Below, piece by piece: positions 15,730 through 24,230 of a stretch of DNA of 64,000 nt. The DNA comes from an uncultured Aquimarina sp. (GTDB taxonomy: Bacteria > Bacteroidota > Bacteroidia > Flavobacteriales > Flavobacteriaceae). The notes under the pieces are model-generated. The model searched no databases, was not told the origin of the DNA, and was given only the letters and a program-made list of their open reading frames with translations. The position numbers and the translations under genes were made by a program. Location of the stretch: positions 248,001 through 312,000 of the forward strand of contig NZ_CANLYD010000006.1 in assembly GCF_947495315.1 (NCBI RefSeq). Reading direction: 5' to 3'. Position 1 is the first letter of the stretch. The number at the start of each line of letters is the position of its first letter.

Positions 15730-17922
15730 TTATTTTTCTCCAGGATGATATGTTTTTTTAGCACGTTTTAAGACATCATCTTTATAAAAAGCAGCTTCTT
15801 TAAATTGTACATCTACATATGGTTGTATTTGATCATCAAAATGTGGTGAATCTGGATTACCACTTTGGCCTCCGGCTAAACTGGTTTTCGCTTTTACTTT
15901 ATTTCCAAATTCTACAACAGCAACAAAACTATTTCCTCTGGTACCATAGATTTTTTTGGTGTTATTTGTATAACGCTCGCCATACGCAGCAAGTGCTCCC
16001 CAACGTCCTGAAGCAAATCCAACAGCTGTACTTGGTTTAGAATCATCAAAAGGTTGTCTGATATTTCCATCAACACGCTGAAAACGATTGACTTCACCCC
16101 AAGGAAGAATCCCTCCAAAATCTTCTTGTAACTGAATAAGAGTTTCTTTAAAAATAGCAAGCCTTTCTTCTAAGGGTGATTTGGTGCCGAAATAGGTGAG
16201 AAGTGCCATATCACTGATACGCTCTTCGGGTCTTTTTCCTTTTCTAGCATAATTCGTTCCATAAAAATGAGCTAACGTCATGGCTTTAGATTCTTTTGAT
16301 GTTCTATAATCCCAATTTCGTAAGATTTCGATACTACTTCCTAATTTTTTGGTTTTATCTATTTTATCATACGCTTCTACCAATCCAGGAATTAATTTTG
16401 CAAATGCAGGTAGATATGGATCGTACGCTAATGCTATTAGACTATCTATAGTATAATCCTTTTTGTCTTTTAGTAATTCAATAGCGTGAACACCTCTGAA
16501 ATTTTCTCGATCTATTGACATATAGCGAGGATACTCTTCTTTTTTAGGACTAAATTCTAATGCAGCGGTATATGGCGTAGAGTTACAATTTTGTAACCAG
16601 CCATTTTTCGGATTTAAGAGTGTTATCGCTTCATCAACTGGATGTAAGCCATTCCAGTCGGTTTTAGGATTACTGCCATCAACTGCTTTAGTGTAATCAA
16701 ATGATGGATCCCTAACGGGAATAAAATTACCATGAAAGTATGCAATATTTCCTTCGGCATCCGCATAAACAGTATTATTAGATGAATTTGTCTTTATATC
16801 CATCATAGTACGAAATCCTTTATATCCATTCTGTTTTGTGCGGATATATGATTGTTCTAATGCTTTGACAGGTTCCCACATTAGCGCAGTTGCTGCCCAT
16901 TTTCCTTCTTTAAGATGTGTGATAGGACCATGGTGTGTACGATATGCGGGAAATGTTTTTTCTTTTATAGAATCACCTTCCTTATACTTTAGGGTAATAT
17001 CATATTGATCTATAGGGCGCAGTTCATCACCGTATTGATACATTGGTTTCCCTTCTTTCTTAACCGTTGTTTCTATAAATTCATCAATAACATCTGTATA
17101 AGTAGAGGTGTGCATCCAACCTGTTTTTTCATTAAAACCTTGATACACAAAAAACTGTCCCCAAGTTACAGCTCCATATGCATTTAAACCTTCTTCGCTT
17201 ACTACGTGTACTTCTCCTCTAAAATAAAATGAAGTATGCGGATTAATTAATAACATTGCATTTCCAGATTTTGTAAGCGATCCTGAAATTGCTATTCCGT
17301 TAGAACCTTGTGGTTCTAGCATTTCCTTTTCTTTTTGAAGTGAAAGTTCTTCGGCGATTGGCATTTCCATATCGCCTTCATACATCGCTTTGATTTTACG
17401 AGTAGAAACGCGCTCTATATCTCCACCAATGGAACCTTCACTAAAATACATAGGCATCCATGGTTCAAAATGTGTAAGTAATCGAGGTTTTACTTCTGGA
17501 TGTGTTTCCAAATAATAATTGATCCCATCGGCAAAAGCAATACATAATTCCTTAAGCCATTCTGGACTACTTTCATAATTAGCTATGGCTTCTTTTTCTG
17601 TCATAAAAAGCTTTGCTCTTAAATCACTATAAATAGCCTTTTCTCCTTCCACTTCGGCTAAACGACCGATTGCCCAAATATAATTTTGTTCTACACGATT
17701 AAAATCATCTTCGCATTGAGCGTATAGTAAGCCAAAAACAGCGTCCGCATCTGTTTTTCCATAGATATGAGGTACACCAAAATCATCTCTAATGATGGTA
17801 GTATTTAGTGAATGTTCTTGCCATCGTTTTTCTTCTTTAGTAATTTCTACTTTTGTTTCTGTTTTACAAGAAAATAGGAGGAAAGTGGTAATACCAAAAA
17901 TTATGACTTTAAATCGTATCAT
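15730..17922 (-). CDS. Penicillin acylase family (Ntn-hydrolase) lipoprotein
   Basis: The 730-residue lipoprotein (lipobox LLFSC) belongs to the S45 N-terminal-nucleophile hydrolases. The alpha-chain segment begins IIRDDFGVPHIYGKTDADA. The autocatalytic cleavage site is GSNGIAISG, where the Ser becomes the beta-chain N-terminus and nucleophile. The beta chain has the usual LLINPH, an Asn-containing NTVYADAEGNIAYFHGN and a C-terminal SLAGGQSGNPDSPHFDD. Substrates could be N-acyl amides, acyl-homoserine lactones or cyclic lipopeptides; the sequence alone cannot say which. It is 36 bp upstream of nothing on its own strand and follows the LamG gene, which may be co-transcribed ahead of it. Confidence 0.9.
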   Translation of the reverse strand: MIRFKVIIFGITTFLLFSCKTETKVEITKEEKRWQEHSLNTTIIRDDFGVPHIYGKTDADAVFGLLYAQCEDDFNRVEQNYIWAIGRLAEVEGEKAIYSDLRAKLFMTEKEAIANYESSPEWLKELCIAFADGINYYLETHPEVKPRLLTHFEPWMPMYFSEGSIGGDIERVSTRKIKAMYEGDMEMPIAEELSLQKEKEMLEPQGSNGIAISGSLTKSGNAMLLINPHTSFYFRGEVHVVSEEGLNAYGAVTWGQFFVYQGFNEKTGWMHTSTYTDVIDEFIETTVKKEGKPMYQYGDELRPIDQYDITLKYKEGDSIKEKTFPAYRTHHGPITHLKEGKWAATALMWEPVKALEQSYIRTKQNGYKGFRTMMDIKTNSSNNTVYADAEGNIAYFHGNFIPVRDPSFDYTKAVDGSNPKTDWNGLHPVDEAITLLNPKNGWLQNCNSTPYTAALEFSPKKEEYPRYMSIDRENFRGVHAIELLKDKKDYTIDSLIALAYDPYLPAFAKLIPGLVEAYDKIDKTKKLGSSIEILRNWDYRTSKESKAMTLAHFYGTNYARKGKRPEERISDMALLTYFGTKSPLEERLAIFKETLIQLQEDFGGILPWGEVNRFQRVDGNIRQPFDDSKPSTAVGFASGRWGALAAYGERYTNNTKKIYGTRGNSFVAVVEFGNKVKAKTSLAGGQSGNPDSPHFDDQIQPYVDVQFKEAAFYKDDVLKRAKKTYHPGEK

Positions 17923-17958
17923 AGAGCTTATTTTATAATCGGAAGAAAGGGTAAGTAA

Positions 17959-18885
17959 TTATTTTAGGAGTGTATGAACTCCGTTTTCTAATGTATATAA
18001 TGTGGTGATTTCTTTTTGAGTAAGATGTCTGTTATAAATAGAAAGTTCATCCATTAACCCTATATATCCTAATCCTAAATAAATATTTGATTTATCTAAT
18101 TCCCAGGTAAAAGGATCCGTAATGTTTTCTCTTTTTCCTTTTAGTTCACCGTTTATATACAAAGAAGCTTTGCCTGTTTCTGTATTTAGGTTTTCAAAAT
18201 TAATAAAGATATGGGTCCAGGTACCCTTGGCAAATGGTGGTTTAGAGACTGGAATTAATTGATTCTTAAAAACAGGGTCATTATTATCAGATATGGTAGT
18301 ATCTTTTTTCCAAGAAATTTTATCTCCAATAACTCCAAGCCTGAAATCTCTAGGGTTTTCTTTTGTAAAGTCAACCCATATGGATGCATCGTTATAACTA
18401 ACATCTGTAATTTGAATGGGATCGCAGTATCCAGGTTTTAGATCTGTAGCAGGATCAAGGTTTAGCCAAAAAGATACAGCACCATTCCAGTTTTCAGTAT
18501 TGTAAGCAATATTATCGGTACTAGGATAATAGATATACCCCTTACTATCAGAACCGTATAGCAATCCATCGCCATGTAAACCTTGACCTTTGGCGATACT
18601 AATATCTTTTTTATGGATTCCTACCTGAGCAGAATCTCTGGCTTTACGAGAAGGTACCGTATATAATTGTGGATCTCCTAATGCAAAATCTGCCTGAACA
18701 CCTTTATCAAAAGAAGCATAAAATGTAAGTGCTTTTTTTAATGCAGTTTTTGTAGTATCCTTTTTAACTACATCGTTTTGGGTTTTGTCTTTTTTGTTCT
18801 TGTCTTTTCCACAAGATACTGCAATAAAAGATAGTGCTAAGGTAAAAATAATACTGTAGTAAAGAGAAGATTGTGTAGATTTCAT
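17959..18885 (-). CDS. LamG/concanavalin-like domain lipoprotein
   Basis: The 308-residue lipoprotein (lipobox AVSCG) has a lysine-rich linker (KDKNKKDKTQ). A LamG-like jelly roll covers about 55-300: LTFYASFDKGVQADFA, GAVSFWLNLDPATD, TWTHIFINFENLN, GKASLYINGELKG, IYLGLGYIGLMDELSIYNR. Such domains bind glycans or proteins. No catalytic site is visible. It is 36 bp upstream of the acylase on the same strand, so the two may form a surface-exposed pair. The 234 bp upstream (18886-19119) contain no gene that I can support. Confidence 0.8.
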   Translation of the reverse strand: MKSTQSSLYYSIIFTLALSFIAVSCGKDKNKKDKTQNDVVKKDTTKTALKKALTFYASFDKGVQADFALGDPQLYTVPSRKARDSAQVGIHKKDISIAKGQGLHGDGLLYGSDSKGYIYYPSTDNIAYNTENWNGAVSFWLNLDPATDLKPGYCDPIQITDVSYNDASIWVDFTKENPRDFRLGVIGDKISWKKDTTISDNNDPVFKNQLIPVSKPPFAKGTWTHIFINFENLNTETGKASLYINGELKGKRENITDPFTWELDKSNIYLGLGYIGLMDELSIYNRHLTQKEITTLYTLENGVHTLLK

Positions 18886-19119
18886 GAGATGATAGGTGTG
18901 TGTTTATATGGTTATAAATATATAAAAATATACCCACCAAATAATGAGGTCGTTAATAGATAGGAAAGTTTTAAATAAATTTTATGATATCAAAGGAATC
19001 AAATTTGAAAGAATGAATTGAAACAAACGTCCTACTGTATTAACAGCTTTTAGTGTTTTGATTAATCTTATAATTCTATTGAGCGATATAACATCTATTA
19101 AGTATTAATTTATAAACAC

Positions 19120-19608
19120 TTAATCTTCAGATAATACATTGTGCATGGTTTGAAATATTTTTTCTATTGTTAAAATGAATATTACGCTAACCATAATACA
19201 TACTAGTATAATAGGTGTTTTTTGAATAAATTTTAGAGCAGAATAAATAATATCTAAAAACACGCTGTTTATCTCCATTTGCTCTGAATTAGTATACATT
19301 TCGAAAAACAAAGAAAGAAGAAGAATACTCGAAATGATAGCACCTAAAACTTTCTTGGATATCAAAGGTTCAATTACTTGAGTATCATCATTCTTTTCTA
19401 TCAAAGAAACAACACGTTTTGTGAAATCACTATCGATAGGGTCTAGCGTATTATGGAATAAAATCTCATCTGATTTAACATCTTCTGTTCTTAAGAAAGT
19501 TTCATTCTCCAGAAGTATTTTCAAAAAATCTCCTGTAAAATCAGCTTTAGGATGCTCTAATTGCTCATTTTTAATCCATTTTATTAGAAGTTTGTCTTTT
19601 TTATTCAT
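19120..19608 (-). CDS. Putative membrane anti-sigma partner of the adjacent ECF sigma factor
   Basis: The 162-residue protein has a charged cytoplasmic N-terminal half (1-85) with DPIDSDFTKRVVSLIEK, then two membrane helices (about 87-106 and 133-153). It starts 1 bp after the sigma stop. Layout matches membrane anti-sigma factors, although no zinc motif (HxxxCxxC) is seen. The protein after the second ECF sigma factor (53984) has the same design, including a similar DF....M..IE segment and TP(I/V)(I/F)LV before the last helix, so both are probably members of one unnamed family. Confidence 0.6.
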   Translation of the reverse strand: MNKKDKLLIKWIKNEQLEHPKADFTGDFLKILLENETFLRTEDVKSDEILFHNTLDPIDSDFTKRVVSLIEKNDDTQVIEPLISKKVLGAIISSILLLSLFFEMYTNSEQMEINSVFLDIIYSALKFIQKTPIILVCIMVSVIFILTIEKIFQTMHNVLSED

Positions 19609-19609
19609 T

Positions 19610-20182
19610 TTATAGAATATTTTTTAATTCATCTTTCAATAAGTCATTCAATTGTTTTCTTAACTTCTTTCTTGCTCTAAATAATTTAATTTTAATATTT
19701 GCTTTAGATAAACCAGTAATGACGTGTATTTCTTCAATACTGTTTTCATCAATATAAAATAAGGTAATTAAAAGTCCTTCTATACTGGGTAATGAATCGA
19801 TCGCTAATTTCACAAAATACTGTTTATCTTTATATTGTAGACTTTCTTCCTGAGAGATGGCTGAGGACTTTAATTTCTCGTGATCTTCATTAACAATCGT
19901 TTGTGTATTGATTTTGTTTTTCCGAAGATCATACAGTGCAGTCCTGTAGGTAATAGTATACAGCCAGGTAGAAAATTTCGATTCTTTCTTAAAAGCGTGT
20001 ATTTGTTGATATACCTTTATAAAACTTTCCTGAGCTATATCTTCTGCTTCAATTTTGTTTTTTACGATTTTTAAAGCAATGTTATACACCATATCCTTGT
20101 ACTTATCCACAATATATGATAATGCTTCAAAATCTCCTTGCTGTATTTTTTCGATATATATAAAGTCTTCTTCCGAGCTCAT
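19610..20182 (-). CDS. ECF sigma-70 factor (module 1)
   Basis: The 190-residue protein has region 2 (ALSYIVDKYKDMVYNIALK, AEDIAQESFIKVYQQ, KFSTWLYTITYRTALYDLRK) and region 4 (LITLFYIDENSIEEIHVITG, NIKIKLFRARKKLRKQL). It is divergent from DUF6249-like and serine hydrolase genes. The ATG is only about 7 bp from a TGTAACC-N17-ATCCTA promoter, and an opposing TGTAACC-N17-ATCTTA promoter faces the divergent operon, so it probably activates both itself and that operon. A paralogue with the same kind of neighbours is at 53415. Confidence 0.9.
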   Translation of the reverse strand: MSSEEDFIYIEKIQQGDFEALSYIVDKYKDMVYNIALKIVKNKIEAEDIAQESFIKVYQQIHAFKKESKFSTWLYTITYRTALYDLRKNKINTQTIVNEDHEKLKSSAISQEESLQYKDKQYFVKLAIDSLPSIEGLLITLFYIDENSIEEIHVITGLSKANIKIKLFRARKKLRKQLNDLLKDELKNIL

Positions 20183-20189
20183 CCATACT

Positions 20190-20219
20190 TAGGATGCTAT
20201 TTTATGTCTAATGGTTACA
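20190..20219 (-). promoter_or_regulatory. Putative ECF sigma promoter for the sigma gene
   Basis: On the minus strand TGTAACC (20219-20213) is followed after 17 bp by ATCCTA (20195-20190). The sigma start codon lies 7 bp further, giving an almost leaderless transcript. The same elements with equal spacing face the other way at 20267 and recur at 51874. Confidence 0.6.
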
Positions 20220-20266
20220 CTTAATTTGTTTTTAATCAAAAATTAATTAATCATTATCTACTAATG

Positions 20267-20296
20267 TGTAACCACATATCTAAAAAGTGCATCTTA
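20267..20296 (+). promoter_or_regulatory. Putative ECF sigma promoter for the DUF6249/serine hydrolase operon
   Basis: TGTAACC at 20267-20273, a 17-bp spacer and ATCTTA at 20291-20296, 28 bp before the start codon. With the minus-strand promoter it forms the inverted repeat TGGTTACAC / GTGTAACCA across the divergent region. Confidence 0.6.
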
Positions 20297-20324
20297 TTAG
20301 ATAACAGTTAAAAAATTTAAGAAT

Positions 20325-20660
20325 ATGGATGGAAATATCTTAGTACCTATTTCATTTTTAGTTTCTGTGTTTGGAATCATTTACATATATATTACCTCCA
20401 GACATAGGGAACGTATTACCATGATAAAATATGGAGTGAATGCTTCTCAATTAGCAAATAAGAAAAAGGATTTAGCACAATCATTAAAATATGGAATGTT
20501 TCTTATAGGTATTGCTGTAGGGATTTTAGTGGGATACGGTATAAATTTATTCATGCCAGAAAAAGATCACCCCGTATTTTATTTTTCTATGACATTTTTA
20601 TTTGGAGGAATCAGCATTATTATTAACTATAAAATGGAAAAAAAGAAAACAAGTATCTAA
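20325..20660 (+). CDS. DUF6249-like small membrane protein (module 1)
   Basis: The 111-residue protein has three hydrophobic helices (about 5-23, 52-72, 82-99). A cytoplasmic basic segment (SRHRERITMIKYGVNASQ) follows the first helix. The order of one helix, a charged R/K stretch and then two close helices matches DUF6249 proteins, and the protein at 53093 has the same shape. It is the first gene after the ECF-type promoter and lies 69 bp upstream of a serine hydrolase. No enzymatic motif is visible; a signal-transducing membrane role is possible. Confidence 0.65.
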   Translation: MDGNILVPISFLVSVFGIIYIYITSRHRERITMIKYGVNASQLANKKKDLAQSLKYGMFLIGIAVGILVGYGINLFMPEKDHPVFYFSMTFLFGGISIIINYKMEKKKTSI

Positions 20661-20729
20661 AAATTAGTCTATTACTATATTAGAATTTATAATCAAAATA
20701 ATCATTTCATCAATCAATTTTAATCAACT

Positions 20730-22412
20730 ATGACACAATCAAAACGAGTAGGTATAAAAATCATTTCGGTATGCATCTACATGCTTTCAATAGGCACAGT
20801 ACAATCTCAAAATTCTACAGTACAAGTTGGAAAAATAGATATGTTATTTAATGACTGGAACCAAGGTGAAACTCCTGGAGCTTCGGTTGCAGTTATCAAA
20901 AATGGAACTATTATTTTTAAAAAAGCGTATGGCTTAGGAAATATCGAAAATAATATCCCTAATACAACCTCCAGTCTTTTTAATATAGCATCTAATTCTA
21001 AGCAGTTTACTGCATTTGCAGCACTATTACTAGAAGAAGAAGGAAAATTATCCTTAGAAGATGATATTCGAAAATACATTCCTGAACTTCCTGATTTTGG
21101 ATATACTATAAAAGTAAAGAATCTCGCACAGCATACTCATGGAATACGAGGTGTAATTTACCTATTAGGAATGGCAGGGTGGAATATAGAAGATGTTATC
21201 ACAAAAAAAGATGTTTTTAAGTTATTTAGACAGCAAAGAGAATTGAATTTTCCGCCAGAGACCGATTTTTTATATAATAATTCTGGATATATATTACTGG
21301 CAGAAATTATAACAAGGGTATCAGGAAAACCATTTCATATGTATCTGAGAGATCATATTTTTATGCCTTTGGAAATGAGAAATACTATAACATTAGAAGA
21401 TAATAGTAAGATCATTAACAATATATCATATCCATATTATTATGATGGGAAATCATATAAAGTAGCTATTAGAAATTCAAAAGATATCGTAGGGCCTACT
21501 GGTATCAGAACCTCTACAGAAGACTTAACTAAATGGTTGAAGAATTTTGAAAACCCAAAAGTAGGTAATAGAAAAATGATGACTAAATTAATCACTCCAA
21601 CTATATTGAAAAACGGAGATACGTTATCTTACGCCTTAGGTCAGGTAGTACATTCATATAAAAATCACAAAGTCATTAGTCATGGAGGTTCAGATGCGGG
21701 ATATAAAAGTCAGATTTTACGCTTTCCTGAGGAAAAACTATCTATTATTGTTTTAACAAATAATGGATCCTTAAATGCAGAAGAAAAGGCATATCGGATT
21801 GCAGATTTATATTTAAATAATGATATGAAATCTTTAAAAACCGGACCAAATCCAAAAGTACTATCAACTCCGGCTATCACGGAAGAAACGTTAACCAAGT
21901 ATGAAGGAAAGTTTCAATTGCAACCAGGTTTTGTATTAGAATTCAATCAGAAGGAGGGAAGTCTATTTATTACAGCTACTGGACAAGGGACACTACCTTT
22001 AGAAATAATTAGTGAAACTCAATTCAGGATTAGAAGAATAGATGCTATAATCACATTTATAAAGGATAAAGATGGGGTTGTAAACATAGTAAGTTTTGAT
22101 CATAATGGAACTGTTAATTCTGCAAAAAGAATAACCTATGATATTGATAAATCTATTCTAGAAAAGTATGCTGGTACTTATTATAGTGAAGAGTTAAATA
22201 CGTCCTATAAATTATCAATACAAAATGGTCAATTAATTGCCAGTCATCAACGACAAGACAATACTAAACTTACAGCATTAGAACGTACTAAGTTTACTGG
22301 GAACACATGGTTCTTTGGGATATTAGACTTTATAATTCATGAAGATGATGTTACTGGGTTTAAAGTTTCTTCGGAAAGAGTAAAGAATCTTTGGTTTGAA
22401 AAAAGGATTTGA
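20730..22412 (+). CDS. Serine hydrolase, beta-lactamase/class C family (module 1)
   Basis: The 560-residue secreted protein (signal ending TVQSQ) has the penicillin-binding fold. The SxxK motif is SNSK (Ser 88, Lys 91), the second motif is YNNSGY near 187, and the KTG-equivalent is HGGSDAG near 318. Two extra beta-rich segments (about 390-470 and 475-560, each starting with a 'KY.G.Y/F' pattern) follow the catalytic domain, as in DUF3471/lipocalin-type tails of these hydrolases. Peptidoglycan peptide or ester hydrolysis is possible; the substrate is not evident. It is co-transcribed with the DUF6249-like gene under the ECF-type promoter. Confidence 0.87.
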   Translation: MTQSKRVGIKIISVCIYMLSIGTVQSQNSTVQVGKIDMLFNDWNQGETPGASVAVIKNGTIIFKKAYGLGNIENNIPNTTSSLFNIASNSKQFTAFAALLLEEEGKLSLEDDIRKYIPELPDFGYTIKVKNLAQHTHGIRGVIYLLGMAGWNIEDVITKKDVFKLFRQQRELNFPPETDFLYNNSGYILLAEIITRVSGKPFHMYLRDHIFMPLEMRNTITLEDNSKIINNISYPYYYDGKSYKVAIRNSKDIVGPTGIRTSTEDLTKWLKNFENPKVGNRKMMTKLITPTILKNGDTLSYALGQVVHSYKNHKVISHGGSDAGYKSQILRFPEEKLSIIVLTNNGSLNAEEKAYRIADLYLNNDMKSLKTGPNPKVLSTPAITEETLTKYEGKFQLQPGFVLEFNQKEGSLFITATGQGTLPLEIISETQFRIRRIDAIITFIKDKDGVVNIVSFDHNGTVNSAKRITYDIDKSILEKYAGTYYSEELNTSYKLSIQNGQLIASHQRQDNTKLTALERTKFTGNTWFFGILDFIIHEDDVTGFKVSSERVKNLWFEKRI

Positions 22413-22487
22413 TTATTGTTTTTGAATGAAGCAATAAACACCTCTTCATTTGTGAAATTCTTCTATAGAATATAGTGATAACTAATA

Positions 22488-22536
22488 CACTTTGAATTCG
22501 TTACGAAAGAACATGTATCGTAACGAATTCAGAGTG
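22488..22536. terminator. Long 19-bp hairpin between convergent genes
   Basis: CACTTTGAATTCGTTACGA pairs with TCGTAACGAATTCAGAGTG (one G-T pair) around an 11-nt loop. It sits between the serine hydrolase and the ABC permease ends. The stem is unusually long and no U-tract follows, so it may stabilise 3' ends rather than terminate intrinsically. Confidence 0.5.
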
Positions 22537-22548
22537 CAAAGGATGTCA

Positions 22549-24096
22549 TTATTTTCTCAACTGATACCTTCTGGTTAAGAAACCAATAGTTCCTAAAGTT
22601 ATAGTTACTATTATTAGTGATATTATATAATTAGAACTATGAATAAGTCCACCGAAATAATCAGCAAATGGTATTTTATTAATGTTTGCATATGTGATCA
22701 TGAAAAATAGTATTTCGAATAGTTTTTTTCCTTTAGTAAGTATCCCTAGTGCAGAAGCCAGCAAAACAATAAATACGGATCCTGTTATGATATAACCTAC
22801 AGATGAAAAATCCTGTGTAATTATCAATCTAATTAATAGAGGAGTGGCTAAAAACAATATGATGGCTATCCCAGCAATTATTTGTGAGGTTAATAATCGA
22901 CCTAACGGTTTATGCGAACTAAATGCAAAATAATGAACATTATGGTAAATTTCTTTAGATGATATTTCCGAAAGCCGATGTACTTGTAAAAACCATAGTA
23001 TGGGTAGGATCAATGGGTATGCAATCTCAACGGGAGTTATTGCTAGCAAAACCATTCCTATAAGATTTATAGCCCATAACCATCTTTTTCCTTTTCGGAA
23101 AAGTAACATTAGTTCAGTTTTTACTAGAGAAAATATTCCATAATCAATTTCAGATTGATATAAATTCGATAGAACGATTTCTTTACCTTCCTTTTTATTA
23201 AAGAATTTAGGAATTGTACTTGTGATTTTAGGTCTGTCTTTTGTGTTAAACCGGTGAAAAAATGGAGATATACATACAATTAGTATTGTTCCCAGTAAGA
23301 TCCACGCTATTCGACTTATTAAAAAGGATAAAGGAAAAGATATTCCATTGAATTCGAATTTCTTTGGTTTCTGAACATTTCCTAAAACATACCCTATCGA
23401 TAAATTAGTCTGCTCATCCACTTGTAAAATATTTTTAACACTTTCTTCCATTTGATGCATTACTATTTTAGTTCCAAAAGGATCTAATACATATTGAATC
23501 TCATTTGGGGAAGTAGAAAATACGGTTGCAGAAAATAAAAAGAAGAAACCTATATTTTGAATTACTGAATATTTTTTGAATAGAACTTCGAAAACTACTG
23601 CCAATACAGCAATAAAAAACATAGCCGGAATAGGAATCAATAAGTATGGAACTATAAATTGTGACAGTTCAAAAGGAAACCCTTCATTGTATAAAAAGAA
23701 GAGAATTATACTCATGATGAAAATAATAAATACAATGGTAGATAATATCAAAAAATTACTGAATACCTTCGATAATAAATATCTAAAGTTAGATGCAGGC
23801 GTAGCGGCAGTTATTTGTCCAATTTTGGTTACTTGATCAGTTTTAATGCTACTATTAACAAGATAAAAACCAACCAATGATAAAAACACACTCGTCATAA
23901 TTGCAGTTACATAACCAAACCAGGCCGAATTGTAATATCCAACATAATCAGAAATTCTTATGGTTGAGTATGATGCATTGGGCTCTGGTACAAATGTATA
24001 CGCTACTGCTAAACTAATACACAAGGTTATTAGAAAACTATAGGTTCTGGTACGTTGTAGATAATCGAACTTTATGGTTGATAAAAATGATTTCAT
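22549..24096 (-). CDS. ABC-2 type transporter permease
   Basis: ATG 24096 gives 515 residues; an ATG at 24117 would add seven residues and run into the small gene upstream. The protein has about twelve hydrophobic helices in two blocks, separated by a soluble loop with the basic segment KGRKRWLW-like KGKRWLWAINLIG near 325-340. This layout is seen in Bacteroidota ABC-2 permeases related to the N-terminal half of the permease/M1 fusion at 31425. It is the last gene of the operon serine hydrolase, ATPase, small membrane protein, permease. The substrate is unknown. Confidence 0.82.
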   Translation of the reverse strand: MKSFLSTIKFDYLQRTRTYSFLITLCISLAVAYTFVPEPNASYSTIRISDYVGYYNSAWFGYVTAIMTSVFLSLVGFYLVNSSIKTDQVTKIGQITAATPASNFRYLLSKVFSNFLILSTIVFIIFIMSIILFFLYNEGFPFELSQFIVPYLLIPIPAMFFIAVLAVVFEVLFKKYSVIQNIGFFFLFSATVFSTSPNEIQYVLDPFGTKIVMHQMEESVKNILQVDEQTNLSIGYVLGNVQKPKKFEFNGISFPLSFLISRIAWILLGTILIVCISPFFHRFNTKDRPKITSTIPKFFNKKEGKEIVLSNLYQSEIDYGIFSLVKTELMLLFRKGKRWLWAINLIGMVLLAITPVEIAYPLILPILWFLQVHRLSEISSKEIYHNVHYFAFSSHKPLGRLLTSQIIAGIAIILFLATPLLIRLIITQDFSSVGYIITGSVFIVLLASALGILTKGKKLFEILFFMITYANINKIPFADYFGGLIHSSNYIISLIIVTITLGTIGFLTRRYQLRK

Positions 24097-24106
24097 AATA
24101 AATGTA

Positions 24107-24226
24107 TTAGTGAGCATTATAGACTCCGATATGTATATTGTTTAAGAAAATCAGAGCAGTGATTAGAATCATTATAAAAACAATAGAAATTCCTGTCATT
24201 GCTTTTTTATTTATTGAATTTTTCAT
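24107..24226 (-). CDS. 39-residue single-pass membrane protein in the ABC operon
   Basis: A complete short frame begins with ATG at 24226, 4 bp after the ATPase stop, and ends with TAA 10 bp before the permease start. The product starts MKNSINKKAMTG, then has one strong membrane helix (ISIVFIMILITALIFL) and ends NNIHIGVYNAH. A positive N-terminus and a tight position between the two ABC subunits argue that it is a real gene, possibly a small regulatory subunit. I know no named family for it. Confidence 0.6.
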   Translation of the reverse strand: MKNSINKKAMTGISIVFIMILITALIFLNNIHIGVYNAH

Positions 24227-24230
24227 GGTT

